This document shows positions 1 through 12,029 of a stretch of DNA of 64,000 nt, one piece after another. This stretch comes from Ziziphus jujuba (lineage: Eukaryota > Streptophyta > Magnoliopsida > Rosales > Rhamnaceae): positions 14,954,501 through 15,018,500 of the forward strand of contig NC_083388.1 in assembly GCF_031755915.1 (NCBI RefSeq), written 5' to 3'. Every line of letters starts with the position of its first letter. The stretch's first letter is position 1. The translations under genes were made by a program, and so were the position numbers. A model generated the notes under the pieces. The model made no database searches. It was given only the letters and a program-made list of their open reading frames with translations, and had not been told where the DNA came from.

Positions 1-1000
1 TCATACAGCCCATCTTTAGTTTTAACTGCCATATTCCACTCATCTTCAGTCTGATTTGAATCTGATGATATCCACTCTTTAGGTTCAGTTTTGAGAAAAC
101 TTGAGAACCTTGTAGTTTGTTTAAACATATCTTCAAGTCTCGGTATGGGAAAGCTATATTTGATAGTTATATTGTTAATCACCCTGCTATCCATACATAT
201 TCACCATGACTTATCCTTTTTAGGAACAATCAAAGCAGATACAACATATGGGCTTAAGCTCTCCCTAATGAGTTTCTTCTCCAATAAGTCATGAATGATA
301 CCCTCCTTTGGACTCACTCTATAATAAAGTAAATTTGGAATTTTACACTCTGAAACTAAGTTAACATTGCACTGAATGTCTCTCATAGAAGGAAGTTTAG
401 CTAGTAGTTCAGTAGGTGTAATATCTAAAAATTCTTGCAAAAAGGACTTCATTGGTTCTAGAAGGGTTAAATTCTCAGGTTTTGGATTGGAAAGAACTAA
501 GGCCATGAGGAAGTTATGTTTGGTAAGCTGTTGGGTAGTTTGAGAAATAGGGTTAGAGTGTTTAGGTGGCTGTTTAAGTTTACCAGGAGTGGCTTTTTGC
601 TTTAGAGTAAAAGGCAACAAGACCAACATCTTTCCCTTCCATTGGAAAGAATAAGTATTATTCTTCTTACTATGTTGAACATCTCTATCAAATTGCCAGG
701 GTTTTCCTAAAGTAAATTGCGTGCATCCATTTTTACAACATCACATTCTACCTTATCTAGATAGTGGTCACCAATGGAGAATGGCACACGACAAATTTCA
801 TCAGCCATTTTTAGGTTATCCTTTAGGACCCAACCTATTTTATAAGGTTTAGGGTGTTTAGAAGCTGGAAGTTGTAGAACCTTAACAAAGGACTTTGAAA
901 CCACATTTTCATAGCTTCCACTATTAACAATCAGCTCATAGAAATGTCCATTGATAGTATGCCTAGTTCTAAAAATTGCTTTCCTCTATGTTTGGTTGGG
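1..1000 (-). pseudogene. gypsy pol remnant: protease and N-terminal reverse transcriptase
   Basis: From 904 down, the translation has the gypsy aspartic-protease region, with a conserved KHPKPYKIGW-like stretch followed by CRVPFSIG and CDVV. The 142-codon frame at 629-201 holds the linker and start of RT, with the family signatures ELLAKLPSMRDIQ, LLEKKLIRESLSPYVV and VPKKDKSW. The RT palm continues near 90-40 as KLNLKSGYHQIQI, normally KIDLRSGYHQI, so Asp has become Asn. A frameshift then moves the DEWNMAVKTKDGLY part into another frame. In the family this polyprotein cleaves itself and copies the element RNA. The copy cannot be functional. Confidence 0.85.
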
Positions 1001-1139
1001 GAGCTTAGCAGACAATAACAACTTCTCAAAGATGTAGACAATAAGGTCTCCAAGGTCTCCCATAAGTTCTTTAATATCCTATTGTTCTTCTTCTTCATAG
1101 TTCTCTTCATCAAAATTCCCATATTCTTCCTCCTCTTGA

Positions 1140-2416
1140 ATTTTCAACAATTTTCTTTTTGGAACATTCTTTGGGTTGGTGCTTAACTTGGTTGCATTTG
1201 TAGCACTTGATTGGGGCTGGTTTGGCATAGGGGTTGTTTAGTCTAGGTTGGAAGGAAGGCTATTTGGCTAGATATTTGTTATTGTAATCTTAAGTATTTC
1301 TAGGATTATTGTTGCGAGAAATTGTTGTGTTTCTGGCATTGTTGTTTGTGATATTTGGAATGTTTGTGTTCATTGGTGAACTGGGTTTATGTTTGTCCTA
1401 GTGAGAATCAGTCAAAGGTCTCCATTTATTGGGAGGTTTAGGTTTATTATGCCCTTCCACAATGTTTGGTAAGTTAATTGCATCATTAATAGACCAAACT
1501 GATCTTATTTCAAGTTTTTCCTGAATGCCTCCATTCAATCATGAGATGAAATGAATCACCAGTTGCCGTTCTATCTCAGGCAAGTTGTTTATTGAACTTA
1601 ACCAATAAAACTCTTCAGTATATTCATTTACGATCCTATTTCTTTGTTGGCAATAATGATACCACTAATACAAAACCTGATCATAATCGGTGGGCAAGAA
1701 CCTAGCCTTCAATAACTGCTTCATTCGATGCCAAGTCTTAATACTCTCTTTCCCCGCTATCCTTCGATTCAATTGTAGTTGATCTCACCGAGTAGCAGCA
1801 CCACCTCTTTATTTATATATAACTCATTTCATTTTTTTTTGACTCTGAAATATTCAAAAAACCAGAAAACTTTCAATAGAATGTAACGAGTCCAAAATTT
1901 TTTCTATATCCATATGGCCATCGACGTAAGGAATATCAGTCTTAATTTTATAGTCAAAAGATTCTTGGTTTTGGTTGTACCTATCATGATTCCCCAAGCG
2001 AGGCTCATTGAAAATTGGTTGAAAACGATGCTTGGTTTCCCCGAGCAATGAAGCCTTAATCTCATCGTCTGAATCCCCAATATCAATGGAATATTATGAT
2101 GGAATAGGGGAGTGAAATGAGGGGTCAGATCCGTTAAAATGGGAGGTTTGAATCTGGGTAAGTGTTATGGAAAAGATGAGAAAGTAGTGCGAGTGAGTTC
2201 TGGTGGTAGACGAGCCATGTCTCGTTCTATCAGTCCAGAAATGCCAAGACCAGATGGTACGACAGGGATGTTGAGGCTTGACGATGCGACGTGGTTCGAT
2301 TGGGATAGATGGAAAAATTGTCAAACTTTTACTCTAGATTTTGAATTGCAGCCCAGATGGCTTTCGTTCCCTATTCATCACCTATAATTCTGCTGCTATC
2401 TTCATCTGAATTGGTC
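1140..2416 (-). pseudogene. gypsy gag remnant with CCHC zinc knuckle
   Basis: The likely start is the ATG at 2416, just inside the PBS, opening MTNSDEDSSRI before an early stop. Further in are the gag landmarks YKIKTDIPYVDGHMDIEKIL (about 1960-1900), WHRMKQLLKARFLPTDYDQ (about 1720-1670) and NEYTEEFYWLSSINNLPE (about 1630-1575). Near 1215-1175 is a CX2CX4HX4C zinc knuckle, CYKCNQVKHQPKEC, that would bind RNA. Many frameshifts and stops separate these pieces. Gag would form the virus-like particle in an intact element. Confidence 0.8.
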
Positions 2417-2441
2417 ATGGTAAGCTTATTAATAACCAACA

Positions 2442-2452
2442 CTCTGATACCA
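2442..2452 (-). promoter_or_regulatory. primer binding site (initiator tRNA-Met type)
   Basis: The minus strand reads TGGTATCAGAG, the usual plant LTR-retrotransposon PBS complementary to the 3' end of initiator tRNA-Met. It sits 3 nt inside the LTR end at 2456, which fixes the element's orientation and LTR boundary. Confidence 0.8.
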
Positions 2453-2455
2453 ATT

Positions 2456-2820
2456 TGATGCAGTAAATTAGCAAACAGAAGTAGAAAATTCTAGACAATG
2501 AACTCACAGAGAAATTTCCTCAGTCCATTCAGAAAATGAGTAGCAAAAGACCTCTTTCTGTCAGAGAAGGATGAGCCTTTTATACAGAGAAAACAAAGCT
2601 AAAATAATCCATGGGATCATGTTTATTACCTAAATACAATTAACCAACTTATGATTGCAAAAACAAAATAAGTTGTTTTAATGAAACGGTATGGATTGGT
2701 AGAGACTTTCTAGGAGGGTTGTGAAGGAAGCTAGACATCTTTTAATATTAATGTAACAGTAGCAAAGTTTTGTTTTTGAGTCTTTTACTTGACCATCTTA
2801 TTAAGGACTAGCAAACAACA
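2456..2820 (-). repeat. 5' LTR of the gypsy element
   Basis: On the minus strand the segment begins TGTTG at 2820 and ends CATCA at 2456, three bases before the PBS, giving a 365-bp LTR with TG...CA ends. A TATA-like GTATAAAAGG lies at 2585-2576, about 130 nt before the LTR end. The outer boundary is inferred from the TG dinucleotide only, since the partner LTR is outside the window. Confidence 0.6.
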
Positions 2821-3963
2821 ATAATAACCATTTGGACAACAAGTACCCAATCGTGAAAACATCCAAATATACAATAGTTATCCCAAATGAAAAACATGTA
2901 AATTTTCCTAAATTACCTTTATATCCCTTTTTCCCTTGTATCAATTGGTCTATTCTTGGTCATTTCTTTAATTATCTCTCAAACAATATATCTGTCCTTA
3001 AATATTGCATCACTGGGATTCAGTTCCACATGATTGGTACTTGACAATGTTGTTAGCTCTATATCATTGTTTCTATTTCCAGCCTGAAAGAAATCATAGA
3101 AATGTCTATTTAGAATGTCCTAACAATAAAGTCATCGGACATGCTTACTCAAAGAGTGTGAAAACCTATATCCATATTTATAATTTGAATAAAGGCAAAA
3201 CCATAAACTAGTATAGCCCTTTTGATATAAGTGTTATCAAAATTCAGAGTCCCATATTTTGAATAACACATGCATGAATAACTACATAATTTTTACCTTC
3301 AAATACATTTTATTAAAAGCTACAACATTGCTATATTTCAATTCAAAAGCATCTTCACAAAAGACTTCAAACATTTTTATAGAATAACATTCCTTCAGAT
3401 GGGAACTCTTTCCAAGAATGAATATTTCTTTTGCTAGAAACACAATTTTTTTTATTAAAAGCAAATCAAAACACATGGATGACGAGTAGCCCTATCTTTT
3501 AGGTGTTCAGCGTGTATGAATAAAACTTAATAACATTTGTCAGGTGACCTTAGAAACCAAACATTCACCAAATTTATCTTTTAGAGAAGATCTTTTTCAA
3601 AGAAAAACTCAAAACTCAGAGCTGAGAAAGTGTCTTATTGTCCTAATCTAACAAAAGAGGCATAAAGCTTTCTAAACACAAGATATGCAATGTTCCATTA
3701 AAAACTGAAATGCATAATGAAACCAATTCATTATCCTGGCATGTCTTCTCACATTGCTATGAATAATAATTATACATTGACAAATCCTAACTACTTTACA
3801 ACAAAGCATATTAATAGTAATTGCATTTTTTTACATAATGCTATAGTTATTTTAACAGCAACAAAATGTAAAATTAGATATTTAAAAAAAGGGAGTTTAC
3901 TTCAACTTTCCAGCTCCTATTTTCCACCTTCACCTACAACCAAAAGGAAGAAACTTATTATAA
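2821..3963. other. spacer between two retrotransposons
   Basis: AT-rich DNA with several short open frames (up to about 88 codons on the plus strand near 3717-3983), none with recognisable motifs or biased composition. I see no gene, tRNA or clear repeat here. Confidence 0.5.
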
Positions 3964-4160
3964 TGTGTACAATTAGTTGTTGATCCTTATCTGTTGGCTA
4001 TTATCTTCACCACCTTATGGAAATCCTTATCATGATCTATGTAGACTGTTATGTTAATAGAGGTTACTCCATGCACATTTTTGTTGTACACTCTATATAT
4101 ATGTATGTTTGTACTGTTGATGAAATGGAGTAGTTCTCCCAAATCCTCTGTTCTTGTTCA
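3964..4160 (+). repeat. 5' LTR of copia element
   Basis: A 197-bp repeat starting TGTGTAC and ending TTGTTCA immediately before the PBS. It matches 7971-8183 along its full length with scattered substitutions. Both copies hold a CTCTATATATATG / TTTATATATATG stretch that could be the TATA region. Confidence 0.85.
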
Positions 4161-4172
4161 TGGTATCAAAGC
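4161..4172 (+). promoter_or_regulatory. primer binding site (initiator tRNA-Met type)
   Basis: TGGTATCAAAGC directly abuts the 5' LTR end. It is one base different from the usual TGGTATCAGAGC. Confidence 0.8.
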
Positions 4173-4221
4173 ATTAACATTACTTGAATGAGCACCTAAT
4201 TATTTTTTTTTCACCTACATC

Positions 4222-4878
4222 ATGTGTACTATTTCAACACCTACATCAAAAGAAACATCTATTACAAACCCACTCACTGTTAGTGTCGAACCTACCATTG
4301 CCAATAGAAATCTTGCTGTCATCAACATTGCAACCCAAGCACCACTCAAATTGACCGAATCCACCTACTTTTCCTTGAAAAAGCAATTCGATGTCTTACT
4401 AATAGGATACAATCTATATGGTTTTATTGATGACATATTACCTTGCCCATTACCTGTTTTATCGAACTCTGTAAACTCTGTAAATCTTGATTATATTTTC
4501 TGGGTTTGTCAGGATTCTCTTCTCGTTAGAGCTATTCTAGCATCTTTATCATCGAAAGTCCATTGTTTTGTCTATGATGTAGAAATCTCCAGAGAAGCAT
4601 GGCAAAAACTAGCCCTTACCTTTGCCAAACCATCTTGCCTAAGATTAATGTGGCTTTGTGAAAGACTCATCCACTTTCAAGGTTCATGTCCAATTGGTGA
4701 ATATTTACAAGATGTTAATGCAGCTGCCGATGAACTCTCTTTGATTGACAATCCAGTCAGCAATGATGATCTTACTTTGTATATCATCAATGGTCTATCC
4801 AATGATTTTGAAACTATATTGACTGCTTTTCAAACACGAGATACTTCCATTTCATTTGAAGAATTATATGAAAGCTGA
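4222..4878 (+). pseudogene. copia gag (UBN2-type) frame
   Basis: A 218-codon open frame, the longest in the element, opening MCTISTPTSKETS. It has the copia gag pattern: a hydrophobic KLTESTYFSLKKQFDVLL segment, a WQKLALTFAKPS region, LMWLCERLIHFQGS, and GEYLQDVNAAADELSLIDNPV with a closing ISFEELYE. After the stop at 4876, homology continues to a zinc knuckle near 5100-5146 (C.IC....H....C) with an in-frame stop. In an intact element this protein packages the RNA. Confidence 0.8.
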
Positions 4879-5285
4879 TGGACCATGATAATTACAGAAA
4901 ATGAATGGAACATAAATCTGAAGACTTTACCCTGATTGTAAATATGGCCAGTCGATTCTCATTAAAGAATACCACTACATGAACTCAATCATTTCTTAAC
5001 AGTAGTTCTACTACCTTGACTTCTCGTAAACCTTCTTTCCCCATGGCTGGACCATCAAGTCAAGCTCCTTGTCCATTTCATTCATCAATGCCTTATGAAG
5101 GTCGGTGTTAAATTTGTTCTATCCAAGGCCACTTCGCTCATTTTTGTACCTTATTGTGTCAAAAATGGATCTACACCCCTCGACAGCAAACTTCATGTCC
5201 TAAAGCACCATCACCTTCACTAGCCTACTACACAGGTTCCATTCTTGGACCTTCTCCCTCAAATCACTCTACCAACTCTTCCTAG

Positions 5286-7900
5286 CTATCGGATTCAGGT
5301 GCCTCTCATCATATCTCCATTGATCTTTAAAATATTTCATTGTTTTTTGAATATGACGGAACCGATGAGATTGCAATAGGTAATGGTCATAAGTTTCCCA
5401 TCACCTATACCGGTACTACTACACTCTTCTCTCTTTCAAATTCTTTTCTATCAATGGATGTTCTTTGTGTTCCAAAGATGATAAGTAACCTACTATCAGT
5501 TTCTAGACTCTATAAGTCAAATAATGTCTATCGAATTTTTACCATCTAGTTTCCTTGTGAAGGATCTTTGGACGTGCATAGTGCTGCTACAGGGACCTCT
5601 TAAAGGTGCTACGTATGAGTGGCTGGTTGATGCTTCCAACATCTACACGAATCCCATTGCTTTTTCTGCTATCAAAATGAGTCTTTAAAGTTGGCATCAA
5701 CAACTTGGACACACGTTTGATACCCTACTGTGTCAAATAATTTTCACATATTCTCTTCCTGTGTCTTCTATGAATAAATTTACTTGTTGATTCCCATAGG
5801 TGTAATAAATCACATCGACTATCTTTTGGTTTCTCTTTTCTGTTCAGTTCTCAGCTTTTGCAACTTATTTATTCTGATGTATAAGGACCTACTAATGTTT
5901 TATCTTATGATGGTATAAAATATTAAGTTATTTTTGTAGATCATGTTTCAAAATATATCTGGTTCTTTCCACTAGAATCTAAATTTGATGTTGCCTCTAC
6001 ATTTATAACTTTCAAAAGTATGGTTGAAATTTTTTTCCAACTACCTATTATTTCCTTCTACTCTAACAATGGAGGGGAATTCCTTAATTTTAAATCATTC
6101 TCCCTTAACAATGGTATTAATCACTTTCTAGCCACCCCACATACTCCACAACAAAACAGATATGCTGAACATCATCATCGGCATAGTCATGGAACTGACT
6201 TATCTCTACTCTTCTAGGCTGGATTACCTAAAAAAATTTGGAGTTATGCCTTTTATTCTGCCTTTTCTTTCATTAATCGTTTAATCAATCCAACATTAGG
6301 AAATAAATAAACTCCTAAATGCACACATTCAATGCATACAAGAGCTCTTAATCACATCTTCAAATCCAAAGTACTATCTGATTTCTATATCGCTTCAAAA
6401 GCAATCTCTTCTTTCGGTTCATGAACCACAATCCATCCAAACTTATCTTCAATCACCTTTTTGATGTTAGGCAATGATGGAAAAATATCAAGCTCTTCTC
6501 AATAATAATGCGTGGGAATTGATTTCTTCTTATCCCTCATAAAACATAGTTGGTTGCTAGTGGATCTTCTAAATCAAATGCAATTCCCATGGGTCTGTTT
6601 AATGTTACAAAGCACGCCTAGTTGCCAAAGGTTTCCACCAATGACCAGGTATTGATTTCTTTGAAACTTTCAGTCTAGTTGTGAAGTTAGATACCATTCA
6701 AGTTGTACTAAGCATTGCTCTCTCTTAGAACTGGTCTATTTAGCAATTGGACATAAATAATGCCTTTCTTCATGGGTCACTCACAAAAGAGGTCTTTATG
6801 TTTCAACCATAAAGATTTGTTGATTTGACCAATCCCTCATATGTGTGCATGCTCCGAAAAGCTATTTACGAATTAAAGCAAGCACCACAAGCCTGGTTTC
6901 AAACTTTAAAAGCTTTTCTTCTCTCTTATGAATTCAAGAACTCCTATGCAGATTCTTCTCTATTTGTTTATTAGTTTCATAGCTCCATCATGTATCTCCT
7001 TGTCTACGTTGATGATATCATATTGATGGGAAACAACTCTAATCTTCTTACCAGGTTTGTCTCCTTTCTGTTAGTGCAATTTCAATTAAAGACTTGGGTG
7101 ATCTATAATATTTCTTGGGTATTGAGGTCATTACTTCCCCTTCTGGTCTGTTTCTCTTTCAAAAAAAATTTATACTCGACATTCTTGACGAAGCTGATAT
7201 GGTTGTTGCCAATGGGGTTGCAATACTGATGCTTTTGACATCCAGGTTAATGATTTCTGATGGCCAACCACTTAGTTCTACTACTCAATATCGCCAGACC
7301 ATGGGTTGCTTATAGTCTCTCTCCCTAACTTGTCCAGACATTGCTTTCTCCATCAACAAATTGTTTGAGTTCATGCATAAACCCATTGATGTTCATTGAA
7401 TAGCAACCAAATGAGTTTTATGTTATCTCCACAGCACTACCCATTATGGTCTCTTCCTCAAACGGAATTCATCCCTTAATCTTCATGCATTTTCTGATGG
7501 ACACTAGCTGGTCATTTTGATGACCATACCTCTACCACTGATTACATTGTCTTTCTTGGTAGCAACCCCATCTTTTGGTCATCTCACAAACAACGTTCTG
7601 TCTCTCATTCTGGTACAGAGGCAGAATATCGTGTTGTTGCACATACTACATCAGAGCTCTGCTGGCTTGTCTCCCTTCTTCAAGAACTTCTGTTAAGTCC
7701 TCTGCTGTTCCTACAATTTACTGTGATAATTTAGGCACAACCTATGTTTGTGCCAATCCAAAGCTTCATTCCAAAATGAAACATATTCGAATCGATTTTC
7801 ATTGTGTAAGTGACAAAATACAAGATGATTCCATACTTGTGTCTCATATTTCAAACAAGGATTAGTTAGCTGATATTCTTACAAAGCCACTGTCCAGACA
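5286..7900 (+). pseudogene. copia pol remnant: protease, integrase, RT, RNase H
   Basis: The protease active site DSGASHH is visible at 5286-5318. The integrase core has SDV*GPT near 5875 (first Asp followed by a stop), YSNNGGEF near 6060 where the usual catalytic Asp is Asn, and PQQN.YAEHHH near 6150 with the Glu kept. RT shows KARLVAKGFHQ, LDINNAFLHG, AIYELKQAPQAWF and YLLVYVDDIIL (about 6610-7020). RNase H is seen from 7480, ending in HIRIDFH and the LADILTKPLS signature near 7870. Stops and frameshifts occur throughout. Confidence 0.85.
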
Positions 7901-7952
7901 TGTCTTTGGGTCACTACGTAGAAAGATTAGTGTTCTACCAAGGAACACCAAT

Positions 7953-7968
7953 CTTGAGGGAGAATAAT
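7953..7968 (+). promoter_or_regulatory. polypurine tract of copia element
   Basis: A purine-rich CTTGAGGGAGAATAATA stretch ends within a few bases of the 3' LTR, the position where plus-strand DNA synthesis is primed. Confidence 0.65.
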
Positions 7969-7970
7969 AA

Positions 7971-8183
7971 CGTGTACTATTAGTTGTTGGTCCTTATCTG
8001 TTGGTTATTATCTTCACCACCTTATAGTAATAGTTATCATGGTTTATGTAGATTGTTATGTTAGTAAAGGTTACTCCATGCATGTTTCTGTTGTACACTT
8101 TATATATATGTGTGTTTGTACTGTTAATGAAATGGAGTAGTTCTTAAATGGAGTAGTTCTTCCAAATCCTCTGTTCTTGTTCA
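7971..8183 (+). repeat. 3' LTR of copia element
   Basis: A 213-bp partner of the 5' LTR. Its first base is C instead of T (CGTGTAC for TGTGTAC). It is longer than the 5' LTR because AAATGGAGTAGTTCTT is repeated in tandem at about 8130-8162. Confidence 0.85.
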
Positions 8184-8580
8184 AATTATACAAGTATAAT
8201 AGGTATCATATAGAACAAGACAAAAAAATAAATCAATATATAAAATAATTCAAGAATTCTAGAGATAATTATTCCTCAAAACTCTCGTTACTTGATGCTC
8301 ACTAAACATATGTACATGTTTCATTTTCTCCATACTATTAAAACCTTTATGAAATTACACCAAGTTTAGTTAAGATTTTCTTATTTAACTAGAATTGTTT
8401 TTTTGACTAAACCCAATAATGAGGTAGAAAAAAATGAAGAAAAGGTTAATCCTTTTTGTTTTCTAGTACTTTCTCGGTAGACAAACAAACAGACAAAAGT
8501 TATATAACTAAAAAAAAAAAATCCATCTTCGTTGCCCCTTTTGTAAGCATATGTTTTGAAAGATGTAAGAAAGGGCAAAC

Positions 8581-8865
8581 CTTCTCAGCATTGGGTTCGA
8601 TCATCTTGCGAATGATGGCCATGATTAGGGTTTTCTTGCTAGACCTAGATGGGCCATAGAAGAGCAAATGCAGATAGTCCTGCTCAGTCACCTATACCAA
8701 TTGAAACCCAAAAGTCACAAATACAAGAAACTAAAAGTTAAGGTAAAATTGGAAACAGAAAATAGAAGAGAGAAAAAGTAGAGGGTACACGTTTCTTGAG
8801 CTTTTGGGCAACATCTTGATGGACTATGATGTGGTTCTGGGTTAGTCCTTGTCCACCCTCATCAT
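8581..8865 (-). pseudogene. RFC3: replication factor C subunit 3 (RFC3-like) pseudogene fragment, two exons
   Basis: On the minus strand 8865-8791 corresponds to the first exon of plant RFC3: a start ATG, MMRVDK, a frameshift, then IVHQDVAQKLKK. After a roughly 100-bp intron ending TATAG, 8691-8581 encodes 37 residues, VTEQDYLHLLFYGPS onward, ending AEK at a GT. RFC3 is an AAA+ subunit of the clamp loader that places PCNA on DNA. Here the Walker A motif, normally GPSGSGKKT, reads GPSRSSKKT, so two glycines are lost. Exon 1 also has a stop and a frameshift. No later exons follow; 8580 onward reads as intron sequence and then unrelated DNA. It is a dead partial copy, probably duplicated with its introns rather than retroposed. 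Confidence 0.8.
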
Positions 8866-9019
8866 TTTTTACTTCTTAAGAGAAATTCGACACCCTGTGA
8901 TACTTGGACTCTTCGCTTTTGAAGAGGTGCGGAATCCATTTCGGATCCTTCAGGTGAAAAATAAATATTGCATATTCTACTTCAGCCTATAAGAGGGATG
9001 CAAATGTAGAGAAGCATCC

Positions 9020-9103
9020 ATGGATATGAGAAGAAAAGTCGAAGAAAGCATAGAGAACAAATGGAGATGAGAAGAAAAGTTGAAGAAAGCATAGAGAATA
9101 AAG
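9020..9103. repeat. tandem duplication of about 42 bp
   Basis: ATGAGAAGAAAAGT(C/T)GAAGAAAGCATAGAGAA occurs twice in a row, at about 9026 and 9067, with two or three differences. It is purine-rich on the plus strand. No coding frame is conserved. Confidence 0.7.
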
Positions 9104-9607
9104 GGAAACAATAGAGAACTATTGCTAAGTGTGCATGGAAAGAGGAGAAGAGAGGCTGTAGACAAGCATCGGCTGGGAAAAGAAGCAACTTAAACAAATT
9201 TTTTTTTTTCCTTTTTAGTTTTTGCCAATGTACAGGGGAAAAGTCGAAAACATATATTATTTGGAGCATAGTTAAAATAGTTAAACTCCTGCATAATTTC
9301 TGTGAAATTTTTATTTTTGAAACATGTTAAAAGGAAGTTTAATTTCAAATGGAAATTGAAATAATTTTTAAATATTTATCAAAATTTTTGATTTTTTTAA
9401 TATTTTTTTTGAAAATTTTATTAATAATATTCACATCAATTTATTTATAATTTGATTAAAAAATTCATAATTTTCATAGAAAGTTTCATAAATTTTTATA
9501 GAATTTTAAAAATACCTATTTTTTTGGTTAAATTTGTTTTATTAAATTTTTTTATAAATATCATTGATATTTAGTAAAACTTTTTGCTAAATTAATATTA
9601 TTGATAC

Positions 9608-9651
<44 letters not shown>

Positions 9652-11109
9652 GTATTACCTTCTAATTGTTTTCCAATGATTAGACAAATAAAAAAAAAAT
9701 CTACATTTAACAAACAATATCCAAAATTATATTAGACAAGTCTACTTATCATATTTTTAGAGAAAATAGTATTACAAGTTATAAATTTATCTACATATTA
9801 TTGTTTTTTTACAATAATAAATTTAATATTTGTATAATTATTAAAAAATAAATAAAAATTAGTACGTAGACAAAAGTTGAAAGATATGTAGAAATTATAT
9901 TTTTCGTAAACTAAGGTTTAATATTTCGGTATCGATAATATTTGATACCTGCAAACTTAACTCTTAAATATTCATATCGATAGTATATTAATAATTATAT
10001 ATAAAATTATCCAAGAGATACATATGTTAATAATTATTTCTTATGTTTCCCATTTTAAAATGAGAATGAGAAAAATACAAATAATTCTCAACTATCCGAG
10101 AGTTCTTTATGGTATTGAAATGAAATTTATAAAACATAATTTAATTGAAATAATTATTCTATATATCTTAACTAATAAATAATTTTATTACATATGTGTT
10201 TTTTTGTTTTGTTTTTTTATTATTAATAATATATTTTTAACTATTACAACTTATTAAAAATCGATTGATTAAGAGAAATATAATATCCATTCAATATTTT
10301 TGTAATTTTAATAGTCAGTTTGATAATTAATTAATTAAATAAACTAATCCTAAAGTTTCAATAAAAAAATTATTTTTTAATAAATATCTATCAATTTTTA
10401 TTAATATTCAATAATTTTTTATATTTTCGTATCAATTTTTATATTTTGAACCGTCAATATCTTCATCGATACCAAAATTTTGAACTTTAATCTTGAATAT
10501 CTACTTCTATATTATCATTAAAAAGATAATTGATATACTTTTAAAATTATTGATGATGTAAAAATAAATTGTTCAAAACAAACTAATTTTATCTCCCAAA
10601 AAAAAAAAAAAAAAACTATAATGCTGAGGATAAAAAGCACCAGCATCAGCATTGATGCTGATTTTCCGACGGTTGGATGCAAGAGCATTACTATCCAACA
10701 GTTGGGAGATAAAAAGATATGAGTTGGTTGCTTCTCTCTCTTCTAATGCTTATTATTTTTTCTTTTTACTTTGATATTTATTTTAATAAAGAACTAGAAT
10801 CATTATTTTTTGGATTAACATCATATAAACTTTCGTAGATTTGTTTTTATGATAAATTATATCCAAAGATTTTAAACAATTTAGAAATACCTTCTATGTA
10901 GTTGACTTCTATCCAAAACTATTTTCTTTTTATGTGATAAAGGTAAAATGATATTAATACTCTTATAATTCAAAAATAACTTTTAATTAGTAATATAGTT
11001 TATATCATATATCTCTTTTTAAAAAAGTTGTTATTATTATTATTATTATTTTATAAGTTATCTTTATAATAAAAATATTATATGTCCTAAATACCATTTC
11101 AGATTATAA
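9104..11109. other. AT-rich intergenic DNA
   Basis: Very AT-rich DNA without credible coding sequence. It holds a TA microsatellite at about 9608-9652 and a hairpin-rich segment at 10620-10710, described separately. No TIRs or LTRs were recognised. Confidence 0.5.
10620..10712. repeat. hairpin-forming segment with two inverted repeats
   Basis: ATCAGCATTGATGCTGAT near 10645-10662 is an 18-bp inverted repeat with a 2-base centre. It is followed by TCCGACGGTTGGAT ... ATCCAACAGTTGGGA, an imperfect inverted repeat around a 14-base loop. This looks like the end of a small DNA transposon, but no partner end was found. Confidence 0.45.
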
Positions 11110-11960
11110 TCTATATAATATATAAAAGAAAAACAGTATGCGCCATATGTCAGCGTATGCTTCTTTCAAATTCTCTCCAAAAGTATATTTTATTATTTAT
11201 TATTTATTATTTATTATATCACCTTTTATGGATACAACCAAATATATATAAAATAAATTTTTGACATAATTATCTATAACTATCAAACAATTGATAAAAT
11301 TATATATGGTAATAATCTTGAAATAAATTTAAAATAAATAAAATATTTAATTTTATCTTATTTACAAAATACATATTTTTACTCTTTTTTAATTATATAT
11401 ATTTTTATTATTATCATTAATACTATTATAATATAATATAATATTATATTATTTATAAAGAGGTCATTATTATAATAGTAATTTTTGAATTTAAATCTTT
11501 AGATCATTATATAGATTGATTTGTTATCATTCTATAAAAAATTATAGTTATCGTATTATATATTTAACCACCGTTTAATGAAACTTACATTATAATAATA
11601 GTTAGTTATCGTGTTATCATTCTAAAAGTTAGTTGTAATTTATAATAATAATAATAAATAAATAAATAAATAAATAACTTACATTATGACTATTTAATAT
11701 ATGAAAATTAATTATTTATAAGGAATTAAAAAAATATTTGAATTTGAATTTGAATTGAATTTTATAAATGGAAAACATTTGAATTTAAATTAAAGTATAT
11801 AAATACATTTGAATTTGAATTTAAATTTCACAGATGGAAAAAATTAGATAGAAAAATTCCATAGATGGAAAAAATAAAAATGTAAATATTTTTGAATTTA
11901 AATTTTATAATTGAATAATATTATATATAGAGATCAAATTTACAATTTGTTAAAGGCTAA
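11110..11960 (+). repeat. internal repeat copy 1 of the Helitron-like region
   Basis: It begins with the 5' end and GTCAGCGTATGCTTCTTTCAAATTC. It ends in runs of TTGAATTTGAATTTG with ATAAATGGAAAA and CATAGATGGAAAAA units, then ATAATTGAATAATATTATATATA. The order and spacing match copy 2. Confidence 0.65.
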
Positions 11961-12029
11961 CCATCGAATGCTATAAGGTACATGTTAACCTGCTTTATTA
12001 ACTATGATTTTCATGTTTTTAATCGTCTT

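Larger units (their letters stand above)
1..2820 (-). mobile_element. Ty3/gypsy LTR retrotransposon, 5' half, truncated by window edge
   Basis: Reading the minus strand from 2820 to 1 gives LTR, primer binding site, gag, zinc knuckle, protease, then the start of reverse transcriptase, which is the Ty3/gypsy order. Every domain carries stops or frameshifts, so this is an old dead copy. The rest of pol and the other LTR lie before position 1, so target-site duplications cannot be tested. The clade was not assigned. Confidence 0.85.
3964..8183 (+). mobile_element. Ty1/copia LTR retrotransposon, complete in outline but decayed
   Basis: Two similar LTRs (3964-4160 and 7971-8183) flank a PBS at 4161, gag, zinc knuckle, protease, integrase, RT and RNase H in copia order, then a purine-rich tract just before the 3' LTR. 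All domains carry stops and frameshifts. ATTATA occurs at 3957-3962 and 8185-8190, each one base away from an LTR end, and may be the remnant of the target-site duplication. Total length is 4220 bp, compact for a copia element. Confidence 0.9.

Noticed and set aside
2139..2387. 82-codon plus-strand frame
   Set aside because: It lies antisense to the gypsy gag, which reads convincingly on the minus strand.
11640..11680. Short-period repeats as a CRISPR-like or satellite array
   Set aside because: Simple AAT/AAAT microsatellites with no spacers; CRISPR is not expected in a plant nuclear genome.
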